Shown: positions 18,287-26,241 of the stretch, one piece after another
Position numbering within the stretch: the first letter of the stretch is position 1
Layout of the letters: the number at the start of each line of letters is the position of its first letter
Assembly: GCA_030154265.1 (NCBI GenBank)
Contig: JASKKH010000003.1
Location: 1 to 64,000 of the forward strand
Reading direction: 5' to 3'
DNA: 64,000 nt
From: Clostridia bacterium
GTDB lineage: Bacteria > Bacillota > DSM-521 > Neomoorellales > Neomoorellaceae
Translations under genes and position numbers: made by a program
Notes under the pieces: generated by a model
The model's database searches: none
Told to the model about the DNA's origin: nothing
What the model saw: only the letters and a program-made list of their open reading frames with translations

Positions 18287-19327
18287 ATGTTAGAACCCAT
18301 AGCTCCAATTAATTGGGAAAAAGATCAGGTAGTAATAATTGATCAGACATGCTTGCCAGAAAAAGAGGTATATATTTATCCTCAAAAAGTAGAAGAAGTA
18401 TGGGATGCAATTAAAAAATTAAAGGTACGTGGTGCGCCGGCTATCGGTATTGCAGCAGCTTTTGGTCTGTATTTGGCTGTTAAGGATTCCCGTGCAGGGG
18501 ATAAAAAGGGTTTTCTAGCTGAATTAAATAAAGCCTCTGATTATCTTGCTTCTTCACGTCCTACGGCTGTTAATTTGTTTTGGGCTTTAGATAGGGTAAA
18601 AAGAGCAGTTGAAGCAGCTGATACTGATAATGTTGCTGATTTAATTAATTTGGTACACAAAGAAGCATTGGCTATTCGTGATGAAGATGAGGCTATGTGT
18701 CGAGCTATCGGTAAAAATGGTGCCTCACTTCTAAGAGATGTTGATTCTGTACTGACGCATTGTAACGCAGGTACTCTGGCTACATCCCGTTTTGGTACTG
18801 CACTATCTCCCATTTATGAATTAAAGAAGCAGGGTAAGCTGTTAAAGGTTTTTGTTGATGAAACCAGACCTCTCCTTCAAGGAGCCCGATTAACTGCTTG
18901 GGAACTTCACCAAGCCGGTATACCTCTAACACTTATTACTGATAATATGGCAGCTGCTGTTATGGCTCGTGGTTGGGTGCAGGCAGTTATTGTAGGAGCG
19001 GACCGCATTACCGCAAATGGAGATGTTGCTAATAAAATAGGTACCTATGGAGTGGCTATCCTTGCAAAAGAACATAATATTCCTTTTTATGTGGCAGCAC
19101 CGGCATCTACTTTTGATTTAAGTTTAGAAAGTGGCGAGCAAATCCCAATAGAAGAAAGAAATCCGGAAGAAGTCAGTCATTTTGGTCTTAGACGTACGGC
19201 TCCGGAAGGAATAGATATATTTAATCCGGCTTTTGATGTAACACCTTCACGTTATGTTACAGCCATAATTACCGAAAAAGGTGTAATTAGACCACCTTAC
19301 AAACAAAACATTGCAAAGATGTTCTAG
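18287..19327 (+). CDS. mtnA: Methylthioribose-1-phosphate isomerase
   Basis: Converts methylthioribose-1-phosphate to methylthioribulose-1-phosphate, the step after mtnP. ATG at 18287 is preferred because AAAGAGG ends about 8 bases before it; GTG at 18278 overlaps that site. Family motifs are RGAPAIGIAAAFGLYLA, THCNAGTLATSRFGTA, DETRPLLQGARLTAWEL, GADRITANGDVANKIGTYG and YVAAPASTFD. The length (346 residues) is standard. Later salvage genes (mtnB, mtnD and others) are not in the window. Confidence 0.95.
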   Translation: MLEPIAPINWEKDQVVIIDQTCLPEKEVYIYPQKVEEVWDAIKKLKVRGAPAIGIAAAFGLYLAVKDSRAGDKKGFLAELNKASDYLASSRPTAVNLFWALDRVKRAVEAADTDNVADLINLVHKEALAIRDEDEAMCRAIGKNGASLLRDVDSVLTHCNAGTLATSRFGTALSPIYELKKQGKLLKVFVDETRPLLQGARLTAWELHQAGIPLTLITDNMAAAVMARGWVQAVIVGADRITANGDVANKIGTYGVAILAKEHNIPFYVAAPASTFDLSLESGEQIPIEERNPEEVSHFGLRRTAPEGIDIFNPAFDVTPSRYVTAIITEKGVIRPPYKQNIAKMF

Positions 19328-19392
19328 GCTTAGGGCTAAGAACCATAGCATAGGCAAGAGAAACATAAGCAAGAAAAAAGCCCAAAAATCAA

Positions 19393-20322
19393 TCATGATT
19401 TTAGAGCTGATTCCAAATAGGTTAAAGTACAATTTGTTGCATCAAGTCTAACACGGATACCTAATGGCAGCGTTAATTGGGTTGGCAGGTGACCAGCTGG
19501 TAAACCGTAGATACAGGGCTTACCTAATGGTACCAAGTCGCGCTTAATTATATCTAGAGGGGTCAAATTATTTCTAGAATTTATGCAACGTGTAAACTGG
19601 CCAAATATAATTCCGGCAGCAACTTCTAATTTTCCTGCTAGTTTTAATTGCATAAGCATTCTATCGATGCGGTAAGGTGCTTCATCTACTTCTTCAAGGA
19701 AGAGGATTTTACCAGTTGTATCGATTTCAAATGGTGTTCCCAATGTTGCTGTTACCAGTGAAAGGTTACCTCCTATTATCATCCCTTCAGCTTGACCAGG
19801 AGAAATAGTTACCGGCTTTATAAATCCATGGTCAAGAGTCCCTAAAGGTTCATTTAAAGTTATTGTACGGATAAGAGATTCAATAGTATAGGGTGATATT
19901 ATATCCTCGCCTAGTTCAGGGTAAATCATAGGCCCATGAAAGGTTACCAGCCCCGTCATCTTATTAATTGCTAAATGTAAAGCAGTAATGTCACTGTATC
20001 CTATTAATATTTTAGGATTTGAGCGGATTAGTTGGTAATTAATGTCCTGTAAGAGTCTAAGGGTTCCATAACCACCTCGAAGGCAGATCAAAGCCTTCAC
20101 ATTGGGGTCTTCGAACATCTGGTGCAAGTTAGCCAGACGTTTGGCATCGCTGCCAGCCAGATAGCCTTTAGACTGAAAATATGATTCAATAACGTTGAAA
20201 CCAAACTTATTAAAGAAAGCTTTGCCCCTTTCCAGGTACTTTATATCAGGAAGTGGGCTTGCCGGATAGATAACGCCTATTGTATCACCTTTTTTAAGTT
20301 GTGGTGGTTTTAAAATATTCAT
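19393..20322 (-). CDS. LD-carboxypeptidase (S66 family, LdcA/MccF-like)
   Basis: A serine peptidase of 309 residues that removes the terminal D-residue of muropeptide tetrapeptides, or cleaves microcin-like peptide nucleotides. Catalytic Ser lies in ILIGYSDITAL, the Glu region is FLEEVDEAPYRIDRML, and the His is in GLPAGHLPTQLTLP, so the Ser-Glu-His triad looks intact. Start ATG behind AAAGGAG. Transcribed alone, convergent with mtnA; their 3' ends are about 65 bases apart. Confidence 0.9.
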   Translation of the reverse strand: MNILKPPQLKKGDTIGVIYPASPLPDIKYLERGKAFFNKFGFNVIESYFQSKGYLAGSDAKRLANLHQMFEDPNVKALICLRGGYGTLRLLQDINYQLIRSNPKILIGYSDITALHLAINKMTGLVTFHGPMIYPELGEDIISPYTIESLIRTITLNEPLGTLDHGFIKPVTISPGQAEGMIIGGNLSLVTATLGTPFEIDTTGKILFLEEVDEAPYRIDRMLMQLKLAGKLEVAAGIIFGQFTRCINSRNNLTPLDIIKRDLVPLGKPCIYGLPAGHLPTQLTLPLGIRVRLDATNCTLTYLESALKS

Positions 20323-20595
20323 TTCTGTGATATACTCCTTTCAGTTTCCTTAAATCTATTCCGAAGAGTTTAAATATTAATATATTGCTAAAAAAGGTTT
20401 TTAAGGTTATTATTCAGTTGGAATATTATTAAAATAATCTAGATATATTCTTAAATTAATTTGTGGGAAATCTATAAATACCCTATGAAAGGGGTAAAAT
20501 TATTACGAATAGTTTTTAGTGGATATATATTTAAGCTATATAATTTTGAGAAGAAAAATGTGTAATTTTATTAATTAAATGGGGGGGAGGGCGCT

Positions 20596-21495
20596 ATGAG
20601 ACAACAACTTGGTGCTGATACAGGTTTAGCTGCGAGGATGTTTTTAACAATGTTCTTGTTAGCAGCTTTGTATCTCTTCTTTTTAACTGTTTTATGGCAG
20701 GCCGGTGTGGGTTATACTGGAATAATCTTTTTTGTTGGTATTATGCTTTTTTTTCAGTATTATTTTTCCGATCGCATGGTTCTCTGGTCTATGGGTGCTA
20801 AAGAAGTTTCCCCAAATGAGGCACCTAAGCTTCATGCTTTAGTGGAAAGATTATCAGCTTTAGCAGACTTACCGAAACCAAGGGTAGCAATTGTCCCTAC
20901 ATCTATGCCTAATGCCTTTGCTACTGGCCGCAATCCGTCTAATGCGGTAGTAGCAGTAACCACAGGTCTGATGGATCGTCTTGATCTGCCTGAACTGGAG
21001 GCGGTTTTAGCCCACGAATTAAGTCATGTCAAAAATCGTGATATGACAGTATTAACTTTAGCCAGCTTTTTTGCTACAGTTGCTTCCTACATTGTTCAAA
21101 ACTTTTTCTTTTGGGGTGGAGCATTTGCCAGAGACGACGATGATGGTCCAAATAATGTAATATTAGTTTATCTAGTATCTTTGGTGGTGTGGATAATAAG
21201 TTATTTCTTAATTCGGGCTTTATCCCGTTATAGAGAATTTGCAGCTGACCGTGGTGCAGCTATGCTTACTGGGTCACCCAGTAATCTAGCATCGGCCTTA
21301 ATAAAAATAAGCGGTAGTATGAACCGCATTCCTAACAGGGATTTGCGTCAAGCAGAAGCATTTAATGCCTTTTTCATTATACCGGCTCTAGGTGGTAAAA
21401 ACAGTCTTATGGAATTATTTTCGACGCACCCATCATTGGAACGTCGTCTAGCTTACTTGCGCAAATTGGAACAGGAAATGGAGTTTAGACGGTGA
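20596..21495 (+). CDS. htpX: HtpX-type membrane zinc protease (M48)
   Basis: A membrane metalloprotease for quality control of damaged membrane proteins. Two N-terminal helices (about residues 12-60) precede the catalytic motif AHELSHVKNRD, with zinc ligands His140 and His144 and catalytic Glu141. A later helix (about 190-210) is followed by the third-ligand region REFAADRGAAML. First gene of an overlapping set with pspAB, pspA and pspAA, so membrane stress is the common theme. The start follows a G-rich site (GGGGGGGAGGG). Confidence 0.93.
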   Translation: MRQQLGADTGLAARMFLTMFLLAALYLFFLTVLWQAGVGYTGIIFFVGIMLFFQYYFSDRMVLWSMGAKEVSPNEAPKLHALVERLSALADLPKPRVAIVPTSMPNAFATGRNPSNAVVAVTTGLMDRLDLPELEAVLAHELSHVKNRDMTVLTLASFFATVASYIVQNFFFWGGAFARDDDDGPNNVILVYLVSLVVWIISYFLIRALSRYREFAADRGAAMLTGSPSNLASALIKISGSMNRIPNRDLRQAEAFNAFFIIPALGGKNSLMELFSTHPSLERRLAYLRKLEQEMEFRR

Positions 21496-22058
21496 GTTTC
21501 TGGGATGCCCTCCTGGGGCGCACCCGGGTACCACCAGCTAGAACTGATTCTCTTTTTGATTTGAGCACAGCAATTATCACCTTAGAGACTAAATTAGGAT
21601 GGAAGCCTAGCGGTCGGGCAGGAATAGTTTTACGCCCAGCTACAGATAGTCTATATACAGAAGCTCAAGGAGAAACCGAAGAACTGGTGGCTTTAGCGGC
21701 CCAGGAAATGGAGAGTCGGTTACAGACAAAAAAAGATGAATATGATTATTTTTGGTTATTACTAGAAGATCCTGATTGGGAAGATCTAGTTTCCTTAGCC
21801 CATATGGCCGGGAAAAATTTAAAAGATAATGGAGCCGGGGATCGTCTTTTGGCGGCAGTTTTTGGATTAAAAAAAGAAGAAAAAGAATTATACATTATTT
21901 TTAATTATAAACGGGGGCGCTTTTACCCCTTTATTCCTCTAGGTTTTAAAAGGCGTGACAATGCTCAGGAAATGCGTATTGTTTCTGTAATGGATAAAGA
22001 ACTACCTTGGGAAAAGGATATAAGTCGCTGGTATCCTTTATGGGACTGTCCGGTATAA
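21492..22058 (+). CDS. pspAB: PspA-associated protein PspAB-like
   Basis: A soluble 188-residue protein that I match to the PspAB family, which neighbours htpX and pspA in actinobacteria, archaea and some Firmicutes. Features are a short SFWDALLGRTR start, an Asp-rich middle (YDYFWLLLEDPDWEDL) and an aromatic C-terminus (WYPLWDCPV). The GTG start overlaps the htpX stop by four bases, indicating coupled translation. Biochemical role is not known to me; it is probably an accessory factor of the PspA membrane-repair system. Confidence 0.8.
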   Translation: MSFWDALLGRTRVPPARTDSLFDLSTAIITLETKLGWKPSGRAGIVLRPATDSLYTEAQGETEELVALAAQEMESRLQTKKDEYDYFWLLLEDPDWEDLVSLAHMAGKNLKDNGAGDRLLAAVFGLKKEEKELYIIFNYKRGRFYPFIPLGFKRRDNAQEMRIVSVMDKELPWEKDISRWYPLWDCPV

Positions 22059-22086
22059 GCGGTCTAAAAAGAAAGGAGCTTTACCC

Positions 22087-22788
22087 ATGGGATTATTATC
22101 TCGTATGTCTACAATATTTAAGGCTAAAATGAGTAAGTTACTTGATAAAGCAGAAAATCCACATGAAACTCTGGAATATTCATACAATCGCCAAATGGAA
22201 TTATTACGAAACGTTAAGCGCAACCTAGCAGATGTAGTGGCTTCAAAAAAACGTCTTGAGTTACAAGCAGTAAAACTAAAGGATAATGTTAATAAGTTAG
22301 AGGATAAGGCACGCCAAGCCCTTGAATTGGGTAGAGAAGATTTGGCCACCACTGCCTTGGAACGTAAGGCAGCTATTCAACAACAGTTAGAAGGATTAGA
22401 AGAACAAATTAGAGGTTTGGAAGCTGAGCAGGAGAAGTTGGCTTCAGTTGAAGCTAAAATCCAGGCCAAAGTAGAAGCCTTCCGTACAAAGAAAGAAGTT
22501 CTTAAAGCCCAATATTCAGCGGCTCAAGCTCAAGTTAAAATTGGGGAGGCAGCTACCGGTCTTTCCGAAGAATTGGCTGATGTCTCTTTAGCCATTCAAC
22601 GTGCTGAAGAAAAAACGGAAAGTATGCGTTCTCGGGCGGCTGCTATTGATGAGTTAGTAAATTCAGGTATTTTGGATGATGCCTTTGATAATAGTGACCC
22701 TCTTGATAAAGAACTTAAAAAAGCCAGTATTACCAGCCAAGTTCAAAGTGATTTGGAGCGACTAAAAAAAGAGGTGGGTAAAGCTTGA
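22087..22788 (+). CDS. pspA: PspA/IM30 (ESCRT-III-like) membrane-stress protein
   Basis: A 233-residue, almost wholly helical coiled-coil protein that polymerises on damaged inner membrane to keep it sealed. The N-terminus has the amphipathic membrane-binding helix (GLLSRMSTIFKAKMSKLLD), followed by the family signature NPHETLEYSYNRQMELL and long Lys/Glu/Gln-rich coils to about residue 190. ATG behind AAAGGAG. Placed between PspAB and PspAA with htpX upstream. Confidence 0.93.
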   Translation: MGLLSRMSTIFKAKMSKLLDKAENPHETLEYSYNRQMELLRNVKRNLADVVASKKRLELQAVKLKDNVNKLEDKARQALELGREDLATTALERKAAIQQQLEGLEEQIRGLEAEQEKLASVEAKIQAKVEAFRTKKEVLKAQYSAAQAQVKIGEAATGLSEELADVSLAIQRAEEKTESMRSRAAAIDELVNSGILDDAFDNSDPLDKELKKASITSQVQSDLERLKKEVGKA

Positions 22789-23063
22789 TTATACGTATAT
22801 TAACAGAAGGACAATATAAAGTTGAAGGCCAGGCACTAACCGATCTTGATAATCTTGATGATAAACTATTAGACGCTTTGGCTTGTGGCAATAAAGAAGA
22901 GTACGAAAACAGTTTTAGAGAAGTTTTATCTTTAATTCGTGGTCGTGGTACCAAAATTCCTGATACCGAACTTGTAGAGTCGGATCTTATATTACCAGCA
23001 CCAGATACTAACTTTGATGAGGCAAAGACTCTTTTTGATGAATATCCAAGAGATTTGACTTGA
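22785..23063 (+). CDS. pspAA: PspA-associated protein PspAA-like
   Basis: A 92-residue protein matching the small PspAA family found directly after pspA. It begins MIIRILTEGQYKVEG and carries the typical LTDLDNLDDKLLDALA segment; the rest is acidic (LVESDLILPAPDTNFDEA). The TTG start overlaps the pspA stop by four bases, so the two are translated together. Function inferred only from association with PspA. Confidence 0.85.
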   Translation: MIIRILTEGQYKVEGQALTDLDNLDDKLLDALACGNKEEYENSFREVLSLIRGRGTKIPDTELVESDLILPAPDTNFDEAKTLFDEYPRDLT

Positions 23064-23131
23064 TTCACTTTTAACCTTTTAAATTTTCTGTTTAGAATAA
23101 GGAAAATCTTAAGAATTGTCCTGATATAAAA

Positions 23132-23206
23132 GGGGGCTGTCCCCAAAAAGTATCCCGTATTACTATAAAAGTGGTACGGGATTAATTATTTATAACGACG
23201 ATTTCA
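23132..23206. repeat. Second copy of the MITE-like repeat
   Basis: Begins GGGGGCTGTCCCC and continues through ATCCCGTATTAC, a short loop, then GTGGTACGGGAT, matching the left half of the element at 10609-10690 with scattered changes. The hairpin is better preserved here. The right terminal repeat is missing or unrecognisable before the dedA stop, so this looks like a truncated copy. It lies between the convergent pspAA and dedA genes. Confidence 0.65.
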
Positions 23207-23250
23207 ATGTCAAAGTGCTAAAAATTGAGGAATTATAACCGGCAGAAAAC

Positions 23251-23859
23251 CTAATTTAGATGATGTTTTTTCCGCCAGTATACGAATATCATTAAAATTA
23301 AGCCTAAAACTATGATTATGTCGAAACGATGAAAGATGGGGCCAAGTTGTTCCCAGTTAGCACCTAGTTGTTGGCCGACGTATACAAGAAGTATTGACCA
23401 AGGTAAAGAACCAAGAAAAGTATAAACGACAAAACGACCAAATGGCATTTTGGAAATACCTGCAGGAAGTGATATAAATGTACGAATAACAGGCATTAAC
23501 CTAGTAAAGAAAACGGTAGCTTCACCATAGTTAGTAAACCATTTATCTGCTATAGCTATTTCTTTATCTGATATAAATATGTAATGGCCATATTTCCTTA
23601 AGAATGGACGACCTCCTAAAAGACCTACGAAATAAGCAATTATTGAACCAATTGTGCCCCCAATAGTACCAGCCAATACGGTTTCCCAAAACTCTAATTT
23701 CCCTATACTAACCAGATAGCCACCAAAAGGAAGAATAATTTCACTTGGTAAAGGGATACATGCACTTTCGATAGCCATACCAATGGCTACACCAAGATAT
23801 CCTAGACTGGCAATAATTTCGGTAACTGCATTAAAAAATGGAGTCAGCAGTTCGGTCAA
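23251..23859 (-). CDS. DedA-family membrane protein
   Basis: A 202-residue VTT/SNARE-associated-domain membrane protein with about five hydrophobic segments. Family motifs are ESACIPLPSEIILPFGGYL, GGTIGSIIAYFVG and FFTRLMPVIRTFISLPAGISKM, where Glu and Arg residues are typical of DedA lipid carriers. Members recycle undecaprenyl phosphate or other lipids across the membrane; the exact substrate here is unknown. The TTG start has AGGAGGATC about 8 bases upstream. Confidence 0.92.
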   Translation of the reverse strand: MTELLTPFFNAVTEIIASLGYLGVAIGMAIESACIPLPSEIILPFGGYLVSIGKLEFWETVLAGTIGGTIGSIIAYFVGLLGGRPFLRKYGHYIFISDKEIAIADKWFTNYGEATVFFTRLMPVIRTFISLPAGISKMPFGRFVVYTFLGSLPWSILLVYVGQQLGANWEQLGPIFHRFDIIIVLGLILMIFVYWRKKHHLN

Positions 23860-24084
23860 AATAAGATCCTCCTAACAAACTTTCATTTTGATAAGGGTTC
23901 CTCCGAATAAATTATATCAAATTATTATTTCTTTATGTTTCAATTTTATTTTAAAAGTTTCTCTAGCAGTAAAATGTTAACTTCTCTTTAGTTCAGGGTT
24001 GAATTATAATGATTTTATTACGGATTTTTTAAATACTTCTAATATAAAATTGGACAACCTATCATAATGGAAGGGGAAAGTATA

Positions 24085-24666
24085 GTGCAGGTTAAGGATT
24101 TACTTAAAGAAAAAATACGTCAAGAAGGACGAGTGGTTTCTGATGATGTTTTAAAGGTTGATGCTTTTTTAAATCATCAAATTGATCCCATATTAATGCT
24201 TAAAATTGGGGAAGAATTTACTTCACGCTTCTCAGGTTGTGAAATTACAAAAGTTTTAACAGTTGAAGCCTCAGGGATAGCTGTTGCTTTAATGACTGGT
24301 CTATGTCTTAAAGTACCTGTTGTATTTGCAAAGAAAAAACAACCGTCTACTATGGGTGAAGAGATTTATTGTGGCAAAGTACGGTCTTTTACCAGGGAAG
24401 AAGTCGTTCAAATTGTCGTAGACGGTAATTATTTAGGTCCCGATGATAAAGTACTTATTATCGATGATTTCTTGGCATCCGGGGAAGCGGCCAAAGGCCT
24501 CTTAAAGATTGTTGAACAAGCTGGGGCCAGTTTGGTCGGTATAGGTACAGTTATTGAAAAGGTATTCCAAAGCGGTGGCAATTCTTTAAGGAAACAGGGC
24601 ATTAGGGTTGAGAGCCTTATAAAGATTGGCAGCCTGGCAAATGGGGAAGTAGAATTTTTGAATTAA
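24085..24666 (+). CDS. xpt: Xanthine phosphoribosyltransferase
   Basis: Salvages xanthine to XMP with PRPP. The GTG at 24085 is preferred because AAGGGGAA lies 7 bases before it and the resulting length of 193 residues matches Bacillus Xpt. The ATG at 24067 would overlap that ribosome site. Conserved features are VLKVDAFLNHQIDP, the PRPP loop VLIIDDFLASGEAA and KKKQPSTMGEEIY. No purine riboswitch is recognisable upstream, unlike in Bacillus. Confidence 0.93.
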   Translation: MQVKDLLKEKIRQEGRVVSDDVLKVDAFLNHQIDPILMLKIGEEFTSRFSGCEITKVLTVEASGIAVALMTGLCLKVPVVFAKKKQPSTMGEEIYCGKVRSFTREEVVQIVVDGNYLGPDDKVLIIDDFLASGEAAKGLLKIVEQAGASLVGIGTVIEKVFQSGGNSLRKQGIRVESLIKIGSLANGEVEFLN

Positions 24667-24717
24667 GGAAGCTAAAATAAAAAATGATTCAAAAAGGGTA
24701 GACTAGAAATAGCTTCA

Positions 24718-25485
24718 TTGGAGGTGGTTTTCATCCCTCAAGTTAACCAGCTTTTTCTAATCAGTGGTTCGGGAATGATTTTAGCAGCTTTAATTGCAAT
24801 TTATCTTTGGCGGCGTGAAGCTCGCTGGACATTCTTTGTCCTTGGTGGTCTTTCATGGCTTATTTCTGTATTCTTAAAAGGGGTCTTGGCCTTTTACATT
24901 AACAGGTTTGTATATGCTGGTACTCAACAATTACCACCATTAATCTCGGGTCTTTCTTACTGGACTTATGTAGGTTTACTGACAGGTATTTTTGAAGTAG
25001 GTATAGTCTATTTTTTTGCTACCAGTACACATTCTTTACGCAGAGCTAGATGGCAGGAAGCAATAGCATTTGGTATAGGCTTTGGTTCTTTAGAAGCAAT
25101 TTTTTTAGGCATATTATCATTAATAACTGTTATCTGGGGTTTACAAGGCACCCTGCTACCGGCTATAGTTGCCCCATTTATGATTAAAGAAGGAGTTATT
25201 CTATGGGTTTTAGCACCTATAGTTGAACGTGTCTTTACTATTTTAATTCATACTTTCGCAGCCGTTGTGACAATCTATAGTGTCCGGATAAGGTTACTTC
25301 GATGGTTTTGGCTGGCTTTTATCTATAAAACTGCTACAGATGCAGTCGTTGCTTATGCACAAATGAGTTATGGTCTACATACTTTGCAGCATGTGTGGAC
25401 TATTGAAGCAGTTGTTGCTACCTTTGGATTAGTGGGTCTATTGGGGATAGCTGCTTTGCGCCGAAATTATGATGCATTATGGTAG
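24718..25485 (+). CDS. YhfC-like intramembrane protein (putative glutamic-type protease)
   Basis: A 255-residue polytopic protein with seven or eight hydrophobic segments. It resembles the YhfC family (distantly related to CAAX/PrsW-type proteases), with LTGIFEVGIVYFF and IAFGIGFGSLEAIF providing acidic residues within helices and a late HTFAAVVTIY His. The catalytic assignment is inference. The start is uncertain: TTG at 24718 lies on top of the only good ribosome site (GGAGGTGG, 24720-24727), and no standard codon lies downstream at the right distance. Confidence 0.7.
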   Translation: MEVVFIPQVNQLFLISGSGMILAALIAIYLWRREARWTFFVLGGLSWLISVFLKGVLAFYINRFVYAGTQQLPPLISGLSYWTYVGLLTGIFEVGIVYFFATSTHSLRRARWQEAIAFGIGFGSLEAIFLGILSLITVIWGLQGTLLPAIVAPFMIKEGVILWVLAPIVERVFTILIHTFAAVVTIYSVRIRLLRWFWLAFIYKTATDAVVAYAQMSYGLHTLQHVWTIEAVVATFGLVGLLGIAALRRNYDALW

Positions 25486-25510
25486 TATAGAAAAGCACAA
25501 ATAATAAAAA

Positions 25511-25551
25511 ATGGGTAAAACTCATGTTTTATTACTATGAGTTCTACCCAT
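25511..25551. other. Long hairpin after the YhfC-like gene
   Basis: ATGGGTA-AACTCAT (25511-25525 with an extra A) pairs with ATGAGTT-TACCCAT (25537-25551 with an extra C), giving 14 pairs around an 11-base loop. It lies 26 bases past the stop. No T-run follows, so it may protect the transcript end rather than terminate. Confidence 0.6.
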
Positions 25552-25669
25552 GACTATTGGAATTGTAAATTGTACCTGGCGAAAAATATTAAGTTGTCTC
25601 AAGTGAATATTGAAAGCATTTAATTTATAACTGTTTGGCAGGAACTCCTGAAGGTTACCCTAAAAAGGG

Positions 25670-25710
25670 CCTAAAATAATTTAATTATAATTAAATGCTT
25701 TAATTTTAGG
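25670..25710. repeat. Nested inverted repeat with perfect AT palindrome
   Basis: CCTAAAAT (25670-25677) and ATTTTAGG (25703-25710) flank a perfect 18-base palindrome of A and T only (25679-25696). It could be an operator or cruciform, or the scar of an inserted element. The composition makes chance more likely than for a GC-rich repeat. Confidence 0.5.
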
Positions 25711-25899
25711 ATAGGTTATTAACTTGTTGGGCGTACTACGGTAAAAACTATTATCTTTATTAATCTTTTATCGGCAGTATTACTGCTAGATTTCCTTTAA
25801 ACCAGAACAAGGTTTTAAAGGACTAATTTTTTAATGATTTTAAAGATAATATTTAATATTTACCGTTACCCTTAGACCGATAAGTAGTGTTAAAATTTC

Positions 25900-26049
25900 T
25901 TAAGATGTATCCCAATAGGTGTTATTTATTCCAATATTTAAAGGTAATAATTTTATTATATTATCCGGTTTTCTACCGATTACATTTTTTAAAGCCTTAA
26001 TCAACCCAAAGTTAAAATCAAAGCAGCCTAAACATAAGGTAGTTTCCAT
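25900..26049 (-). CDS. Small CxxC protein, 49 aa, unknown function
   Basis: The ATG at 26049 has an excellent ribosome site (TTAAGGAG) about 9 bases upstream, although the frame stays open further upstream to 26166. The product begins METTLCLGCFDFNFG and ends INNTYWDTS. The Cys-x-x-Cys pair near the N-terminus could bind metal or be redox active. Not hydrophobic enough for a membrane protein. I do not recognise a family. A 12-bp perfect inverted repeat lies just upstream of the ribosome site, which suggests a regulated single-gene unit. Confidence 0.55.
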   Translation of the reverse strand: METTLCLGCFDFNFGLIKALKNVIGRKPDNIIKLLPLNIGINNTYWDTS

Positions 26050-26079
26050 AAAAAACTCACTCCTTAATAGATTTTGGAC

Positions 26080-26110
26080 ATGGATAATATACTGATTATA
26101 TATTATCCAT
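26080..26110. promoter_or_regulatory. Perfect 12-bp inverted repeat upstream of the small CxxC gene
   Basis: ATGGATAATATA (26080-26091) and TATATTATCCAT (26099-26110) are exact complements around a 7-base spacer. The repeat ends about 14 bases before the ribosome site of the minus-strand gene at 26049, and a TATAAT on that strand lies inside it. It therefore looks like an operator over a promoter, or a 5'-leader hairpin. Confidence 0.6.
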
Positions 26111-26178
26111 AAATTTCCATATTCCTGCCTATTAAGTTTATTTTTATGTAAAAAAAACTGACTCATATTTAGGTCTCA

Positions 26179-26207
26179 TTGCTCATAAAGTTTCCCTATG
26201 GTAAAAT
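26179..26207 (+). promoter_or_regulatory. Sigma-A type promoter of the MBL-fold gene
   Basis: TTGCTC (26179-26184) and TAAAAT (26202-26207) are 17 bases apart, 35 bases before the preferred start of the downstream gene. Assigned by eye from the consensus TTGACA-N17-TATAAT. Confidence 0.5.
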
Positions 26208-26241
26208 TATCATAATTAAGAATAGTGGGAGGTTTCTCAAG

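Larger units (their letters stand above)
25486..25899. other. Intergenic region rich in inverted repeats
   Basis: No gene is visible in these 414 bases. They hold a long hairpin (25511-25551) and a nested AT-rich inverted repeat (25670-25710), listed separately, plus a small CCCTAAAAAGGG stem near 25658-25669. Confidence 0.6.

Noticed and set aside
19384-19401. Bidirectional terminator between mtnA and the LD-carboxypeptidase gene
   Set aside because: AAAATCA/TGATTTT is only seven AT-rich pairs and lies inside the final codons of the minus-strand gene; too weak to list.
23880-24084. Purine riboswitch in front of xpt
   Set aside because: The conserved three-way-junction core and loop sequences were not found; only AT-rich sequence with one TATAAT is present.
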